A stretch of DNA of 64,000 nt from Nematostella vectensis (taxonomy: Eukaryota; Cnidaria; Anthozoa; Actiniaria; Edwardsiidae): NCBI RefSeq assembly GCF_932526225.1, contig NC_064034.1, forward strand, positions 7,240,001-7,304,000, written 5' to 3'. The position numbers and the translations under genes are program-made. Position 1 is the first letter of the stretch, and the number at the start of each line of letters is the position of its first letter. This document shows positions 1-15,735 of the stretch, piece by piece. A model generated the notes under the pieces. The model had not been told where the DNA came from, did not search any database, and saw nothing but the letters and a program-made list of their open reading frames with translations.

Positions 1-3000
1 CACCCCTTACTAATCCAGTCCAACTCCTCACATCCACCCCTTACTTATCCAGTCCAACTCCTCACATCCATCCCTTTCTAATCCAGTCCAACTCCTCACA
101 TCCACCCCTTACTTATCTAGTCCAACTCTTCACATCCACCCCTTTCTAATCCAGTCCAACTCCTCACATCCACCCCTTACTTATCCAGTCCAACTCCTCA
201 CATCCACCCCTTACTAATCCACTCCAACTCCTCACATCCACTTCTTACTAATCCAGTCCAACTCCTCACATCCACCCCTTACTTATCCAGTCCAACTCCT
301 CACATCCACCCCTTACTAATCCACTCCAACTTCTCACATCCACTTCTTACTAATCCAGTCCAACTCCTCAAATCCATCCCTTTCTAATCCAGTCCAACGC
401 CTCACATCCATCCCTTACTAATCCAGTCCAACTCCTCACATCCACCCCTTACTAATCCACTCCAACTCCTCACATCTACCCCTTACTAATCCAGTCCAAC
501 TCCTCACATCCACCCCTTACTAATCCACTCCAACTCCTCACATCCACCCCTTTCTAATTCAGTCCAACTCCTCACATCACCCCTTTCTAATTCAGTCCAA
601 CTCCTCACATCCATCCCTTACTTATCCAGTCCAACTCCGCACATCCACCCCTTACTAATCCACTCCAACTCCTCACATCCACTTCTTACTAATCCAGTCC
701 AACTCCTCACATCTACCCCTTACTAATCCAGTCCAACTCCTCACATCCACCCCTTACTAATCCACTCCAACTCCTTACATCTACCCCTTACTAATCCACT
801 CCAACTCCTCACATCCACCCCTTTCTAATCCATTCCAACTCCTCACATCCACCCCTTACTAATTCAGTCCAACTCCTCACATCCACCCCTTACTTATCCA
901 GTCCAACTCCTCACATCCACCCCTTACTAATCCAGTCCAACTCCTCACATCCATCCCTTTCTAATCCAGTCCAACGCCTCACATCCACCCCTTACTAATC
1001 CAGTCCAACTCCTCACATCTACCCCTTACTAATCCAGTCCAACTCCTCACATCCACCCCTTACTAATCCAGTCCAACTCCTCACATCCACCCCTTACTAA
1101 TCCAGTCCAACTCCTCACATCTACCCCTTACTAATCCAGTCCAACTCCTCACATCCACCCCTTACTAATCCAGTCCAACTCCTCACATCTACCCCTTACT
1201 AATCCAGTCCAACTCCTCACATCCACTTCTTACTAATCCAGTCCAACTCCTCACATCTACCCCTTACTAATCCAGTCCAACTCTTCCCATCCACCCCTTA
1301 CTAATCCAGTCCAACTCCTCACATCCACCCCTTACTAATCCACTCCAACTCCTTACATCTACCCCTTAATAATTCACTCCAACTCCTCACATCCATCCCT
1401 TCTAATCCAGTCCAACTCCTCACATCCACCCCTTACTTATCCAGTCCAACTCCTCACATCCATCCCTTACTAATCCACTCCAACTCCTCACATCCACCCC
1501 TTTCTGATCCAGTCTAACTCCTTACATCCACCCCTTTCTAATCCAGTCCAACTCCTCACATCCACCCCTTACTAATTCAGTCCAACCCCTCACATCCACC
1601 CCTTACTTATCCAGTCCAACTCCTCACATCCATCCCCTTCTAATCCAGTCCAACTCCTCACATCCATCCCTTACTAATGCAGTCCAACTCCTCACATCCA
1701 TCCCTTAATAATCCAGTCCAACTCCTCACACCCACCCCTTGCTAATCCAGTCAAATTCCTCACATCCACCCCTTATTAATAGTCCCTTATCCTCTCCCTG
1801 AGCCGTTACACAGGCTATAATCAGTCTAACTCTCCACATCCACCCCTTACTAATCCAGTTTAACTCCTCACATCACCCCTTTCTAATTCAGTCTAACTCC
1901 TCACATCCATCCCTTACTTATCCAGTCCAACTCCTCACATCCACCCCTTACTAATCCACTCCAACTCCTCACATCCACCCCTTACTAATCCACTCCAACT
2001 CCTCACATCTACCCCTTACTAATCCAGTCCAACTCCTCACATCCACCCCTTACTAATCCACTCCAACTCCTCACATCCACCCCTTTCTAATTCAGTCCAA
2101 CTTCTCACATCACCCCTTTCTAATTCAGTCCAACTCCTCACATCCATCCCTTACTAATCCAGTCCAACTCCTCACATCCATCCCTTACTAATCCAGTCCA
2201 ACTCCACATCCATTCCTTACTAATCCAGTCCAACTCCTCACATCCACCCCTTACTAATCCAGTCCAACTCCTCACATCCACCCCACACTAATCCAGTCCA
2301 ACTCCTCACATCCATCCCTTCTAATCCAGTCCAACTCCTCACATCCACCCCTTACTTATCCAGTCCAACTCCTCACATCCATCCCTTACTAATCCAGTCC
2401 AACTCTTCACATCCACCCCTTACTAATCCACTCCAACTCTTCACATCCATCCCTTTCAAATCCAGTCCAACTCCTCACATCCATCCCTTACTAATCCAGT
2501 CCAACTCCTCACATCCATCCCTTACTAATCCAGTCCAACTCTTCACATCCACCCCTTACTTATCCAGTCCAAGGCCTCACATCCACCCCTTACTAATCCA
2601 GTCCAACTCCTTACATCCACCCCTTACTAATCCAGTCCAACGCCTCATATCCACCCCTTACTTATCCAGTCCAACTCCTCACATCCACTTCTTACCAATC
2701 CAGTCCAACTCCTCACATCCACTTCTTACTAATCCAGTCCAACTCCTCACATCCACCCCTTAATAATCCAGTCCAACCCCTCACATCCATCCCTTACTAA
2801 TCCAGTCCAACTCTTCACATCCACCCCTTACTAATCCAGTCCAACTCCTCACATCCACCCCTTACTAATCCAGTCAAACTCCTCACATCCACCCCTTACT
2901 AATCCAGTCCAACTCCTCACATCCACCCCTTACTTATCCAGTCCAACCCCTCACATCCATCCCTTTCTAATCCAGTCCAACTCCTCACATCCACTTCTTA

Positions 3001-6000
3001 CTAATCCAGTCCAACTCCTCAAATCCACCTCTTAATAATCCAGTCCAACTCCTCACATCCACTTCTTACTAATCCAGTCCAACTCCTCACATCCACCCTT
3101 AATAATCCAGTCCAACTCCTCACATCCATCCCTTACTAATCCAGTCCAACTCTTCACATCCACCCCTTACTTATCCAGTCCAACGCCTCACATCCACCCC
3201 TTACTTATCCAGTCCAACTCCTCACATCCACTTCTTACTAATCCAGTCCAACTCCTCACATCCACCTCTAAATAATCCAGTCCAACTCCTCACATCCATC
3301 CCTTACTAATCCAGTCCAACTCTTCACATCCACCCCTTACTAATCCAGTCCAACTCCTCACATCCACCCCTTACTTATCCAGTCCAACTCCTCACATCCA
3401 TCCCTTTCTAATCCAGTCCAACTCCTCACATCCACCCCTTACTTATCTAGTCCAACTCTTCACATCCACCCCTTTCTAATCCAGTCCAACTTCTCACATA
3501 CACCCCTTACTTATCCAGTCCAACTCCTCACATCCACCCCTTACTAATCCACTCCAAATCCTCACATCCACTTCTTACTAATCCAGTCCAACTCCTCACA
3601 TCCACCCCTTACTTATCCAGTCCAACTCCTCACATCCACCCCTTACTAATCCACTCCAACTTCTCACATCCACTTCTTACTAATCCAGTCCAACTCCTCA
3701 AATCCATCCCTTTCTAATCCAGTCCAACGCCTCACATCCATCCCTTACTAATCCAGTCCAACTCCTCACATCCACCCCTTACTAATCCACTCCAACTCCT
3801 CACATCTACCCCTTACTAATCCAGTCCAACTCCTCACATCCACCCCTTACTAATCCACTCCAACTCCTCACATCCACCCCTTTCTAATTCAGTCCAACTC
3901 CTCACATCCATCCCTTACTTATCCAGTCCAACTCTGCACATCCACCCCTTACTAATCCACTCCAACTCCTCACATCCACTTCTTACTAATCCAGTCCAAC
4001 TCCTCACATCTACCCCTTACTAATCCAGTCCAACTCCTCACATCCACCCCTTACTAATCCACTCCAACTCCTTACATCTACCCCTTACTAATCCACTCCA
4101 ACTCCTCACATCCACCCCTTTCTAATCCAGTCCAACTCCTCACATCCACCCCTTACTAATTCAGTCCAACTCCTCACATCCACCCCTTACTTATCCAGTC
4201 CAACTCCTCACATCCACCCCTTACTAATCCAGTCCAACTCCTCACATCCATCCCTTTCTAATCCAGTCCAACGCCTCACATCCACCCCTTACTAATCCAG
4301 TCCAACTCCTCACATCTACCCCTTACTAATCCAGTCCAACTCCTCACATCCACCCCTTACTAATCCAGTCCAACTCCTCACATCCACCCCTTACTAATCC
4401 AGTCCACCTCCTCACATCTACCCCTTACTAATCCAGTCCAACTCCTCACATCCACCCCTTACTAATCCACTCCAACTCCTCACATCCACCCCTTTCTAAT
4501 CCAGTCCAACTCCTCACATCCACCCCTTACTAATTCAGTCCAACTCCTCACATCCACCCCTTACTTATCCAGTCCAACTCCTCACATCCACCCCTTACTA
4601 ATCCAGTCCAACTCCTCACATCCATCCCTTTCTAATCCAGTCCAACTCCTCACATCTACCCCTTACTAATCCAGTCCAACTCCTCACATCCACTTCTTAC
4701 TAATCCAGTCCAACTCCTCACATCTACCCCTTACTAATCCAGTCCAACTCTTCCCATCCACCCCTTACTAATCCAGTCCAACTCCTCACATCTACCCCTT
4801 ACTAATCCAGTCCAACTCCTCACATCCACCCCTTACTAATCCAGTCCAACTCCTCACATCTACCCCTTACTAATCCAGTCCAACTCCTCACATCCACTTC
4901 TTACTAATCCAGTCCAACTCCTCACATCTACCCCTTACTAATCCAGTCCAACTCTTCCCATCCACCCCTTACTAATCCAGTCCAACTCCTCACATCCACC
5001 CCTTACTAATCCACTCCAACTCCTTACATCTACCCCTTAATAATCCACTCCAACTCCTCACATCCATCCCTTCTAATCCAGTCCAACTCCTCACATCCAC
5101 CCCTTACTTATCCAGTCCAACTCCTCACATCCATCCCTTACTAATCCACTCCAACTCCTCACATCCACCCCTTTCTGATCCAGTCTAACTCCTTACATCC
5201 ACCCCTTTCTAATCCAGTCCAACTCCTCACATCCACCCCTTACTAATTCAGTCCAACCCCTCACATCCACCCCTTACTTATCCAGTCCAACTCCTCACAT
5301 CCATCCCCTTCTAATCCAGTCCAACTCCTCACATCCATCCCTTACTAATGCAGTCCAACTCCTCACATCCATCCCTTAATAATCCAGTCCAACTCCTCAC
5401 ACCCACCCCATGCTAATCCAGTCAAATTCCTCACATCCACCCCTTATTAATAGTCCCTTATCCTCTCCCTGAGCCGTTACACAGGCTATAATCAGTCTAA
5501 CTCTCCACATCCACCCCTTACTAATCCAGTTTAACTCCTCACATCACCCCTTTCTAATTCAGTCTAACTCCTCACATCCATCCCTTACTTATCCAGTCCA
5601 ACTCCTCACATCCACCCCTTACTAATCCACTCCAACTCCTCACATCCACCCCTTACTAATCCACTCCAACTCCTCACATCTACCCCTTACTAATCCAGTC
5701 CAACTCCTCACATCCACCCCTTACTAATCCACTCCAACTCCTCACATCCACCCCTTTCTAATTCAGTCCAACTCCTCACATCACCCCTTTCTAATTCAGT
5801 CCAACTCCTCACATCCATCCCTTACTTATCCAGTCCAACTCCTCACATCCACCCCTTACTAATCCACTCCAACTCCTCACATCCACTTCTTACTAATCCA
5901 GTCCAACTCCTCACATCTACCCCTTACTAATCCAGTCCAACTCCTCACATCCACCCTTTACTAATCCAATCCAACTCCTTACATCTACCCCTTACTAATA

Positions 6001-9000
6001 TACTCCAACTCCTCACATCCACCCCTTTCTAATCCAGTCCAACTCCTCACATCCACCCCTTACTAATTCAGTCCAACTCCTCACATCCGCCCCTTACTTA
6101 TCCAGTCCAACTCCTCACATCCATCCCTTTCTAATCCAGTCCAACGCCTCACATCCACCCCTTACTAATCCAGTCCAACTCCTCACATCTACCCCTTACT
6201 AATCCAGTCCAACTACTCACATCCACCCCTTACTAATCCAGTCCAACTCCTCACATCCACCCCTTACTAATCCAGTCCAACTCCTCACATCTACCCCTTA
6301 CTAATCCAGTCCAACTCTTCACATCCACCCCTTACTAATCCAGTCCAACTCCTCACATCTACCCCTTACTAATCCAGTCCAGCTCCTCACATCCATCGCT
6401 TACTAATCCACTCCAACTCCTCACATCCACCCCTAACTAATCCACTCCAACTACTCACATCCATCCATTACTAATCCAGTCCAACTCCTCACATCCACTT
6501 CTTACTAATCCAGTCCAACTCCTCACATCTACCCCTTACTAATCCAGTCCAACTCTTCCCATCCACCCCTTACTAATCCAGTCCAACTCCTCACATCCAC
6601 CCCTTACTAATCCACTCCAACTCCTTACATCTACCCCTTAATAATCCACTCCAACTCCTCACATCCATCCCTTCTAATCCAGTCCAACTCCTCACATCCA
6701 CCCCTTACTTATCCAGTCCAACTCCTCACATCCATCCCTTACTAATCCATTCCAACTCCTCACATCCACCCCTTTCTGATCCAGTCTAACTCCTTACATC
6801 CACCCCTTAATAATCCAGTCCAACCCCTCACATCCATCCCTTACTAATCCAGTCCAACTCTTCACATCCACCCCTTACTAATCCAGTCCAACTCCTCACA
6901 TCCACCCCTTACTAATCCAGTCCAACTACTCACATCCACCCCTTACTAATCCAGTCCAACTCCTCACATCCACCCCTTACTAATCCAGTCCAACTCCTCA
7001 CATCTACCCCTTACTAATCCAGTCCAACTCTTCACATCCACCCCTTACTAATCCAGTCCAACTCCTCACATCTACCCCTTACTAATCCAGTCCAGCTCCT
7101 CACATCCATCGCTTACTAATCCACTCCAACTCCTCACATCCACCCCTAACTAATCCACTCCAACTACTCACATCCATCCATTACTAATCCAGTCCAACTC
7201 CTCACATCCACTTCTTACTAATCCAGTCCAACTCCTCACATCTACCCCTTACTAATCCAGTCCAACTCTTCCCATCCACCCCTTACTAATCCAGTCCAAC
7301 TCCTCACATCCACCCCTTACTAATCCACTCCAACTCCTTACATCTACCCCTTAATAATCCACTCCAACTCCTCACATCCATCCCTTCTAATCCAGTCCAA
7401 CTCCTCACATCCACCCCTTACTTATCCAGTCCAACTCCTCACATCCATCCCTTACTAATCCATTCCAACTCCTCACATCCACCCCTTTCTGATCCAGTCT
7501 AACTCCTTACATCCACCCCTTAATAATCCAGTCCAACCCCTCACATCCATCCCTTACTAATCCAGTCCAACTCTTCACATCCACCCCTTACTAATCCAGT
7601 CCAACTCCTCACATCCACCCCTTACTAATCCAGTCAAACTCCTCACATCCACCCCTTACTAATCCAGTCCAACTCCTCACATCCACCCCTTACTTATCCA
7701 GTCCAACCCCTCACATCCATCCCTTTCTAATCCAGTCCAACTCCTCACATCCACTTCTTACTAATCCATACCAACTCCTCACATCCACCTCTTAATAATC
7801 CAGTCCAACTCCTCACATCCACTTCTTACTAATCCAGTCCAACTCCTCACATCCACCCTTAATAATCCAGTCCAACTCCTCACATCCATCCCTTACTAAT
7901 CCAGTCCAACTCTTCACATCCACCCCTTACTTATCCAGTCCAACGCCTCACATCCACCCCTTACTTATCCAGTCCAACTCCTCACATCCACTTCTTACTA
8001 ATCCAGTCCAACTCCTCACATCCACCTCTTAATAATCCAGTCCAACTCCTCACATCCATCCCTTACTAATCCAGTCCAACTCTTCACATCCACCCCTTAC
8101 TAATCCAGTCCAACTCCTCACATCCACCCCTTACTTATCCAGTCCAACTCCTCACATCCATCCCTTTCTAATCCAGTCCAACTCCTCACATCCACCCCTT
8201 ACTTATCTAGTCCAACTCTTCACATCCACCCCTTTCTAATCCAGTCCAACTCCTCACATCCACCCCTTACTTATCCAGTCCAACTCCTCACATCCACCCC
8301 TTACTAATCCACTCCAACTCCTCACATCCACTTCTTACTAATCCAGTCCAACTCCTCACATCCACCCCTTACTTATCCAGTCCAACTCCTCACATCCACC
8401 CCTTACTAATCCACTCCAACTTCTCACATCCACTTCTTACTAATCCAGTCCAACTCCTCAAATCCATCCCTTTCTAATCCAGTCCAACGCCTCACATCCA
8501 TCCCTTACTAATCCAGTCCAACTCCTCACATCCACCCCTTACTAATCCACTCCAACTCCTCACATCTACCCCTTACTAATCCAGTCCAACTCCTCACATC
8601 CACCCCTTACTAATCCACTCCAACTCCTCACATCCACCCCTTTCTAATTCAGTCCAACTCCTCACATCACCCCTTTCTAATTCAGTCCAACTCCTCACAT
8701 CCATCCCTTACTTATCCAGTCCAACTCCGCACATCCACCCCTTACTAATCCACTCCAACTCCTCACATCCACTTCTTACTAATCCAGTCCAACTCCTCAC
8801 ATCTACCCCTTACTAATCCAGTCCAACTCCTCACATCCACCCCTTACTAATCCACTCCAACTCCTTACATCTACCCCTTACTAATCCACTCCAACTCCTC
8901 ACATCCACCCCTTTCTAATCCATTCCAACTCCTCACATCCACCCCTTACTAATTCAGTCCAACTCCTCACATCCACCCCTTACTTATCCAGTCCAACTCC

Positions 9001-12000
9001 TCACATCCACCCCTTACTAATCCAGTCCAACTCCTCACATCCATCCCTTTCTAATCCAGTCCAACGCCTCACATCCACCCCTTACTAATCCAGTCCAACT
9101 CCTCACATCTACCCCTTACTAATCCAGTCCAACTCCTCACATCCACCCCTTACTAATCCAGTCCAACTCCTCACATCCACCCCTTACTAATCCAGTCCAA
9201 CTCCTCACATCTACCCCTTACTAATCCAGTCCAACTCCTCACATCCACTTCTTACTAATCCAGTCCAACTCCTCACATCTACCCCTTACTAATCCAGTCC
9301 AACTCTTCCCATCCACCCCTTACTAATCCAGTCCAACTCCTCACATCTACCCCTTACTAATCCAGTCCAACTCCTCACATCCACCCCTTACTAATCCAGT
9401 CCAACTCCTCACATCTACCCCTTACTAATCCAGTCCAACTCCTCACATCCACTTCTTACTAATCCAGTCCAACTCCTCACATCTACCCCTTACTAATCCA
9501 GTCCAACTCTTCCCATCCACCCCTTACTAATCCAGTCCAACTCCTCACATCCACCCCTTACTAATCCACTCCAACTCCTTACATCTACCCCTTAATAATC
9601 CACTCCAACTCCTCACATCCATCCCTTCTAATCCAGTCCAACTCCTCACATCCACCCCTTACTTATCCAGTCCAACTCCTCACATCCATCCCTTACTAAT
9701 CCACTCCAACTCCTCACATCCACCCCTTTCTGATCCAGTCTAACTCCTTACATCCACCCCTTTCTAATCCAGTCCAACTCCTCACATCCACCCCTTACTA
9801 ATTCAGTCCAACCCCTCACATCCACCCCTTACTTATCCAGTCCAACTCCTCACATCCATCCCCTTCTAATCCAGTCCAACTCCTCACATCCATCCCTTAC
9901 TAATGCAGTCCAACTCCTCACATCCATCCCTTAATAATCCAGTCCAACTCCTCACACCCACCCCATGCTAATCCAGTCAAATTCCTCACATCCACCCCTT
10001 ATTAATAGTCCCTTATCCTCTCCCTGAGCCGTTACACAGGCTATAATCAGTCTAACTCTCCACATCCACCCCTTACTAATCCAGTTTAACTCCTCACATC
10101 ACCCCTTTCTAATTCAGTCTAACTCCTCACATCCATCCCTTACTTATCCAGTCCAACTCCTCACATCCACCCCTTACTAATCCACTCCAACTCCTCACAT
10201 CCACCCCTTACTAATCCACTCCAACTCCTCACATCTACCCCTTACTAATCCAGTCCAACTCCTCACATCCACCCCTTACTAATCCACTCCAACTCCTCAC
10301 ATCCACCCCTTTCTAATTCAGTCCAACTCCTCACATCACCCCTTTCTAATTCAGTCCAACTCCTCACATCCATCCCTTACTTATCCAGTCCAACTCCTCA
10401 CATCCACCCCTTACTAATCCACTCCAACTCCTCACATCCACTTCTTACTAATCCAGTCCAACTCCTCACATCTACCCCTTACTAATCCAGTCCAACTCCT
10501 CACATCCACCCTTTACTAATCCAATCCAACTCCTTACATCTACCCCTTACTAATATACTCCAACTCCTCACATCCACCCCTTTCTAATCCAGTCCAACTC
10601 CTCACATCCACCCCTTACTAATTCAGTCCAACTCCTCACATCCGCCCCTTACTTATCCAGTCCAACTCCTCACATCCATCCCTTTCTAATCCAGTCCAAC
10701 GCCTCACATCCACCCCTTACTAATCCAGTCCAACTCCTCACATCTACCCCTTACTAATCCAGTCCAACTACTCACATCCACCCCTTACTAATCCAGTCCA
10801 ACTCCTCACATCCACCCCTTACTAATCCAGTCCAACTCCTCACATCTACCCCTTACTAATCCAGTCCAACTCTTCACATCCACCCCTTACTAATCCAGTC
10901 CAACTCCTCACATCTACCCCTTACTAATCCAGTCCAGCTCCTCACATCCATCGCTTACTAATCCACTCCAACTCCTCACATCCACCCCTAACTAATCCAC
11001 TCCAACTACTCACATCCATCCATTACTAATCCAGTCCAACTCCTCACATCCACTTCTTACTAATCCAGTCCAACTCCTCACATCTACCCCTTACTAATCC
11101 AGTCCAACTCTTCCCATCCACCCCTTACTAATCCAGTCCAACTCCTCACATCCACCCCTTACTAATCCACTCCAACTCCTTACATCTACCCCTTAATAAT
11201 CCACTCCAACTCCTCACATCCATCCCTTCTAATCCAGTCCAACTCCTCACATCCACCCCTTACTTATCCAGTCCAACTCCTCACATCCATCCCTTACTAA
11301 TCCATTCCAACTCCTCACATCCACCCCTTTCTGATCCAGTCTAACTCCTTACATCCACCCCTTAATAATCCAGTCCAACCCCTCACATCCATCCCTTACT
11401 AATCCAGTCCAACTCTTCACATCCACCCCTTACTAATCCAGTCCAACTCCTCACATCCACCCCTTACTAATCCAGTCCAACTACTCACATCCACCCCTTA
11501 CTAATCCAGTCCAACTCCTCACATCCACCCCTTACTAATCCAGTCCAACTCCTCACATCTACCCCTTACTAATCCAGTCCAACTCTTCACATCCACCCCT
11601 TACTAATCCAGTCCAACTCCTCACATCTACCCCTTACTAATCCAGTCCAGCTCCTCACATCCATCGCTTACTAATCCACTCCAACTCCTCACATCCACCC
11701 CTAACTAATCCACTCCAACTACTCACATCCATCCATTACTAATCCAGTCCAACTCCTCACATCCACTTCTTACTAATCCAGTCCAACTCCTCACATCTAC
11801 CCCTTACTAATCCAGTATAACTCTTCCCATCCACCCCTTACTAATCCAGTCCAACTCCTCACATCCACCCCTTACTAATCCACTCCAACTCCTTACATCT
11901 ACCCCTTAATAATCCACTCCAACTCCTCACATCCATCCCTTCTAATCCAGTCCAACTCCTCACATCCACCCCTTACTTATCCAGTCCAACTCCTCACATC

Positions 12001-15000
12001 CATCCCTTACTAATCCATTCCAACTCCTCACATCCACCCCTTTCTGATCCAGTCTAACTCCTTACATCCACCCCTTAATAATCCAGTCCAACCCCTCACA
12101 TCCATCCCTTACTAATCCAGTCCAACTCTTCACATCCACCCCTTACTAATCCAGTCCAACTCCTCACATCCACCCCTTACTAATCCAGTCAAACTCCTCA
12201 CATCCACCCCTTACTAATCCAGTCCAACTCCTCACATCCACCCCTTACTTATCCAGTCCAACCCCTCACATCCATCCCTTTCTAATCCAGTCCAACTCCT
12301 CACATCCACTTCTTACTAATCCATACCAACTCCTCACATCCACCTCTTAATAATCCAGTCCAACTCCTCACATCCACTTCTTACTAATCCAGTCCAACTC
12401 CTCACATCCACCCTTAATAATCCAGTCCAACTCCTCACATCCATCCCTTACTAATCCAGTCCAACTCTTCACATCCACCCCTTACTTATCCAGTCCAACG
12501 CCTCACATCCACCCCTTACTTATCCAGTCCAACTCCTCACATCCACTTCTTACTAATCCAGTCCAACTCCTCACATCCACCTCTTAATAATCCAGTCCAA
12601 CTCCTCACATCCATCCCTTACTAATCCAGTCCAACTCTTCACATCCACCCCTTACTAATCCAGTCCAACTCCTCACATCCACCCCTTACTTATCCAGTCC
12701 AACTCCTCACATCCATCCCTTTCTAATCCAGTCCAACTCCTCACATCCACCCCTTACTTATCTAGTCCAACTCTTCACATCCACCCCTTTCTAATCCAGT
12801 CCAACTCCTCACATCCACCCCTTACTTATCCAGTCCAACTCCTCACATCCACCCCTTACTAATCCACTCCAACTCCTCACATCCACTTCTTACTAATCCA
12901 GTCCAACTCCTCACATCCACCCCTTACTTATCCAGTCCAACTCCTCACATCCACCCCTTACTAATCCACTCCAACTTCTCACATCCACTTCTTACTAATC
13001 CAGTCCAACTCCTCAAATCCATCCCTTTCTAATCCAGTCCAACGCCTCACATCCATCCCTTACTAATCCAGTCCAACTCCTCACATCCACCCCTTACTAA
13101 TCCACTCCAACTCCTCACATCTACCCCTTACTAATCCAGTCCAACTCCTCACATCCACCCCTTACTAATCCACTCCAACTCCTCACATCCACCCCTTTCT
13201 AATTCAGTCCAACTCCTCACATCACCCCTTTCTAATTCAGTCCAACTCCTCACATCCATCCCTTACTTATCCAGTCCAACTCCGCACATCCACCCCTTAC
13301 TAATCCACTCCAACTCCTCACATCCACTTCTTACTAATCCAGTCCAACTCCTCACATCTACCCCTTACTAATCCAGTCCAACTCCTCACATCCACCCCTT
13401 ACTAATCCACTCCAACTCCTTACATCTACCCCTTACTAATCCACTCCAACTCCTCACATCCACCCCTTTCTAATCCATTCCAACTCCTCACATCCACCCC
13501 TTACTAATTCAGTCCAACTCCTCACATCCACCCCTTACTTATCCAGTCCAACTCCTCACATCCACCCCTTACTAATCCAGTCCAACTCCTCACATCCATC
13601 CCTTTCTAATCCAGTCCAACGCCTCACATCCACCCCTTACTAATCCAGTCCAACTCCTCACATCTACCCCTTACTAATCCAGTCCAACTCCTCACATCCA
13701 CCCCTTACTAATCCAGTCCAACTCCTCACATCCACCCCTTACTAATCCAGTCCAACTCCTCACATCTACCCCTTACTAATCCAGTCCAACTCCTCACATC
13801 CACCCCTTACTAATCCAGTCCAACTCCTCACATCTACCCCTTACTAATCCAGTCCAACTCCTCACATCCACTTCTTACTAATCCAGTCCAACTCCTCACA
13901 TCTACCCCTTACTAATCCAGTCCAACTCTTCCCATCCACCCCTTACTAATCCAGTCCAACTCCTCACATCCACCCCTTACTAATCCACTCCAACTCCTTA
14001 CATCTACCCCTTAATAATTCACTCCAACTCCTCACATCCATCCCTTCTAATCCAGTCCAACTCCTCACATCCACCCCTTACTTATCCAGTCCAACTCCTC
14101 ACATCCATCCCTTACTAATCCACTCCAACTCCTCACATCCACCCCTTTCTGATCCAGTCTAACTCCTTACATCCACCCCTTTCTAATCCAGTCCAACTCC
14201 TCACATCCACCCCTTACTAATTCAGTCCAACCCCTCACATCCACCCCTTACTTATCCAGTCCAACTCCTTACATCCATCCCCTTCTAATCCAGTCCAACT
14301 CCTCACATCCATCCCTTACTAATGCAGTCCAACTCCTCACATCCATCCCTTAATAATCCAGTCCAACTCCTCACACCCACCCCTTGCTAATCCAGTCAAA
14401 TTCCTCACATCCACCCCTTATTAATAGTCCCTTATCCTCTCCCTGAGCCGTTACACAGGCTATAATCAGTCTAACTCTCCACATCCACCCCTTACTAATC
14501 CAGTTTAACTCCTCACATCACCCCTTTCTAATTCAGTCTAACTCCTCACATCCATCCCTTACTTATCCAGTCCAACTCCTCACATCCACCCCTTACTAAT
14601 CCACTCCAACTCCTCACATCCACCCCTTACTAATCCACTCCAACTCCTCACATCTACCCCTTACTAATCCAGTCCAACTCCTCACATCCACCCCTTACTA
14701 ATCCACTCCAACTCCTCACATCCACCCCTTTCTAATTCAGTCCAACTTCTCACATCACCCCTTTCTAATTCAGTCCAACTCCTCACATCCATCCCTTACT
14801 TATCCAGTCCAACTCCTCACATCCACCCCTTACTAATCCACTCCAACTCCTCACATCCACTTCTTACTAATCCAGTCCAACTCCTCACATCCACCCCTTA
14901 CTAATCCAGTCCAACTCCTCACATCCACTTCTTACTAATCCAGTCCAACTCCTCACATCTACCCCTTACTAATCCAGTCCAACTCTTCCCATCCACCCCT

Positions 15001-15650
15001 TACTAATCCAGTCCAACTCCTCACATCCACCCCTTACTAATCCACTCCAACTCCTTACATCTACCCCTTAATAATCCACTCCAACTCCTCACATCCATCC
15101 CTTCTAATCCAGTCCAACTCCTCACATCCACCCCTTACTTATCCAGTCCAACTCCTCACATCCATCCCTTACTAATCCATTCCAACTCCTCACATCCACC
15201 CCTTTCTGATCCAGTCCAACTCCTTACATCCACCCCTTTCTAATCCAGTCCAACTCCTCACATCCACCCCTCACTAATTCAGTCCAACTCCTCACATCCA
15301 CCCCTTACTTATCCAGTCCAACTCCTCACATCCATCCCCTTCTAATCCAGTCCAACTCCTCACATCCATCCCTTACTAATGCAGTCCAACTCCTCACATC
15401 CATCTCTTAATAATCCAGTCCAACTCCTCACACCCACCCCTTGCTAATCCAGTCAAATTCCTCACATCCACCCCTTATTAATAGTCCCTTATCCTCTCCC
15501 TGAGCCGTTACACAGGCTATAATCAGTCTAACTCTCCACATCCACCCCTTACTAATCCAGTCCAACTCCTCACATCTACCTCTCACTAATCCAGTCCAAC
15601 TCCTCACATCCACCCCTTACTACTCCAGTCCAACTCCTCACATCCCCCTT
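1..15650. repeat. Satellite A: 34-bp tandem repeat array
   Basis: A continuous head-to-tail array with a 34-bp period, about 460 units, already running at the window's left edge. The unit core reads CTTACTAATCCAGTCCAACT, followed by a CTCACATC-type segment. Unit variants differ at a few fixed sites: TACTAA/TACTTA/TTCTAA, CAGTCC/CACTCC, and CACCCC/CATCCC/CTACCCC. A few units are 32-33 bp long. Because 34 is not a multiple of 3 and the plus-strand unit contains TAA, no long ORF survives on that strand. A rare longer variant containing CTGAGCCGTTACACAGGC interrupts the array at about 1,781, 5,452, 10,007, 14,426 and 15,483. It serves as a marker for higher-order duplication. No gene is visible inside. 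Confidence 0.98.
3441..13800. repeat. Higher-order repeat of satellite A, ~4,555-bp period
   Basis: Several rare unit variants recur at the same distance of 4,555 bp (about 134 units less one base). Examples are the long CTGAGCCG marker (5,452 and 10,007), the CTTACTAATA variant (5,991 and 10,546), ACTTATCTAG (8,201 and 12,756) and the CCAACTCCGC variant (8,721 and 13,276). Shorter related distances (3,330 for 111 to 3,441; 4,419 for 10,007 to 14,426, which is 4,555 minus four units) show partial copies on either side. The limits given are approximate. Confidence 0.85.
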
Positions 15651-15735
15651 ACTACATCCAGGTCAAGTCACACCCACCCAGTACTACATCAAGTCCAACT
15701 CAGAAGTATCTCTTACTACACCAGTCCCTCCCCCC
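15651..15735. repeat. Degenerate satellite A/B transition units
   Basis: At its right edge satellite A decays into units that carry satellite B features, such as ACTACATC in place of ACTAATC and AACTCAGAAG in place of AACTCCTCAC. The segment ends in a short poly-C tract. It looks like an evolutionary intermediate between the two arrays. Confidence 0.7.
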
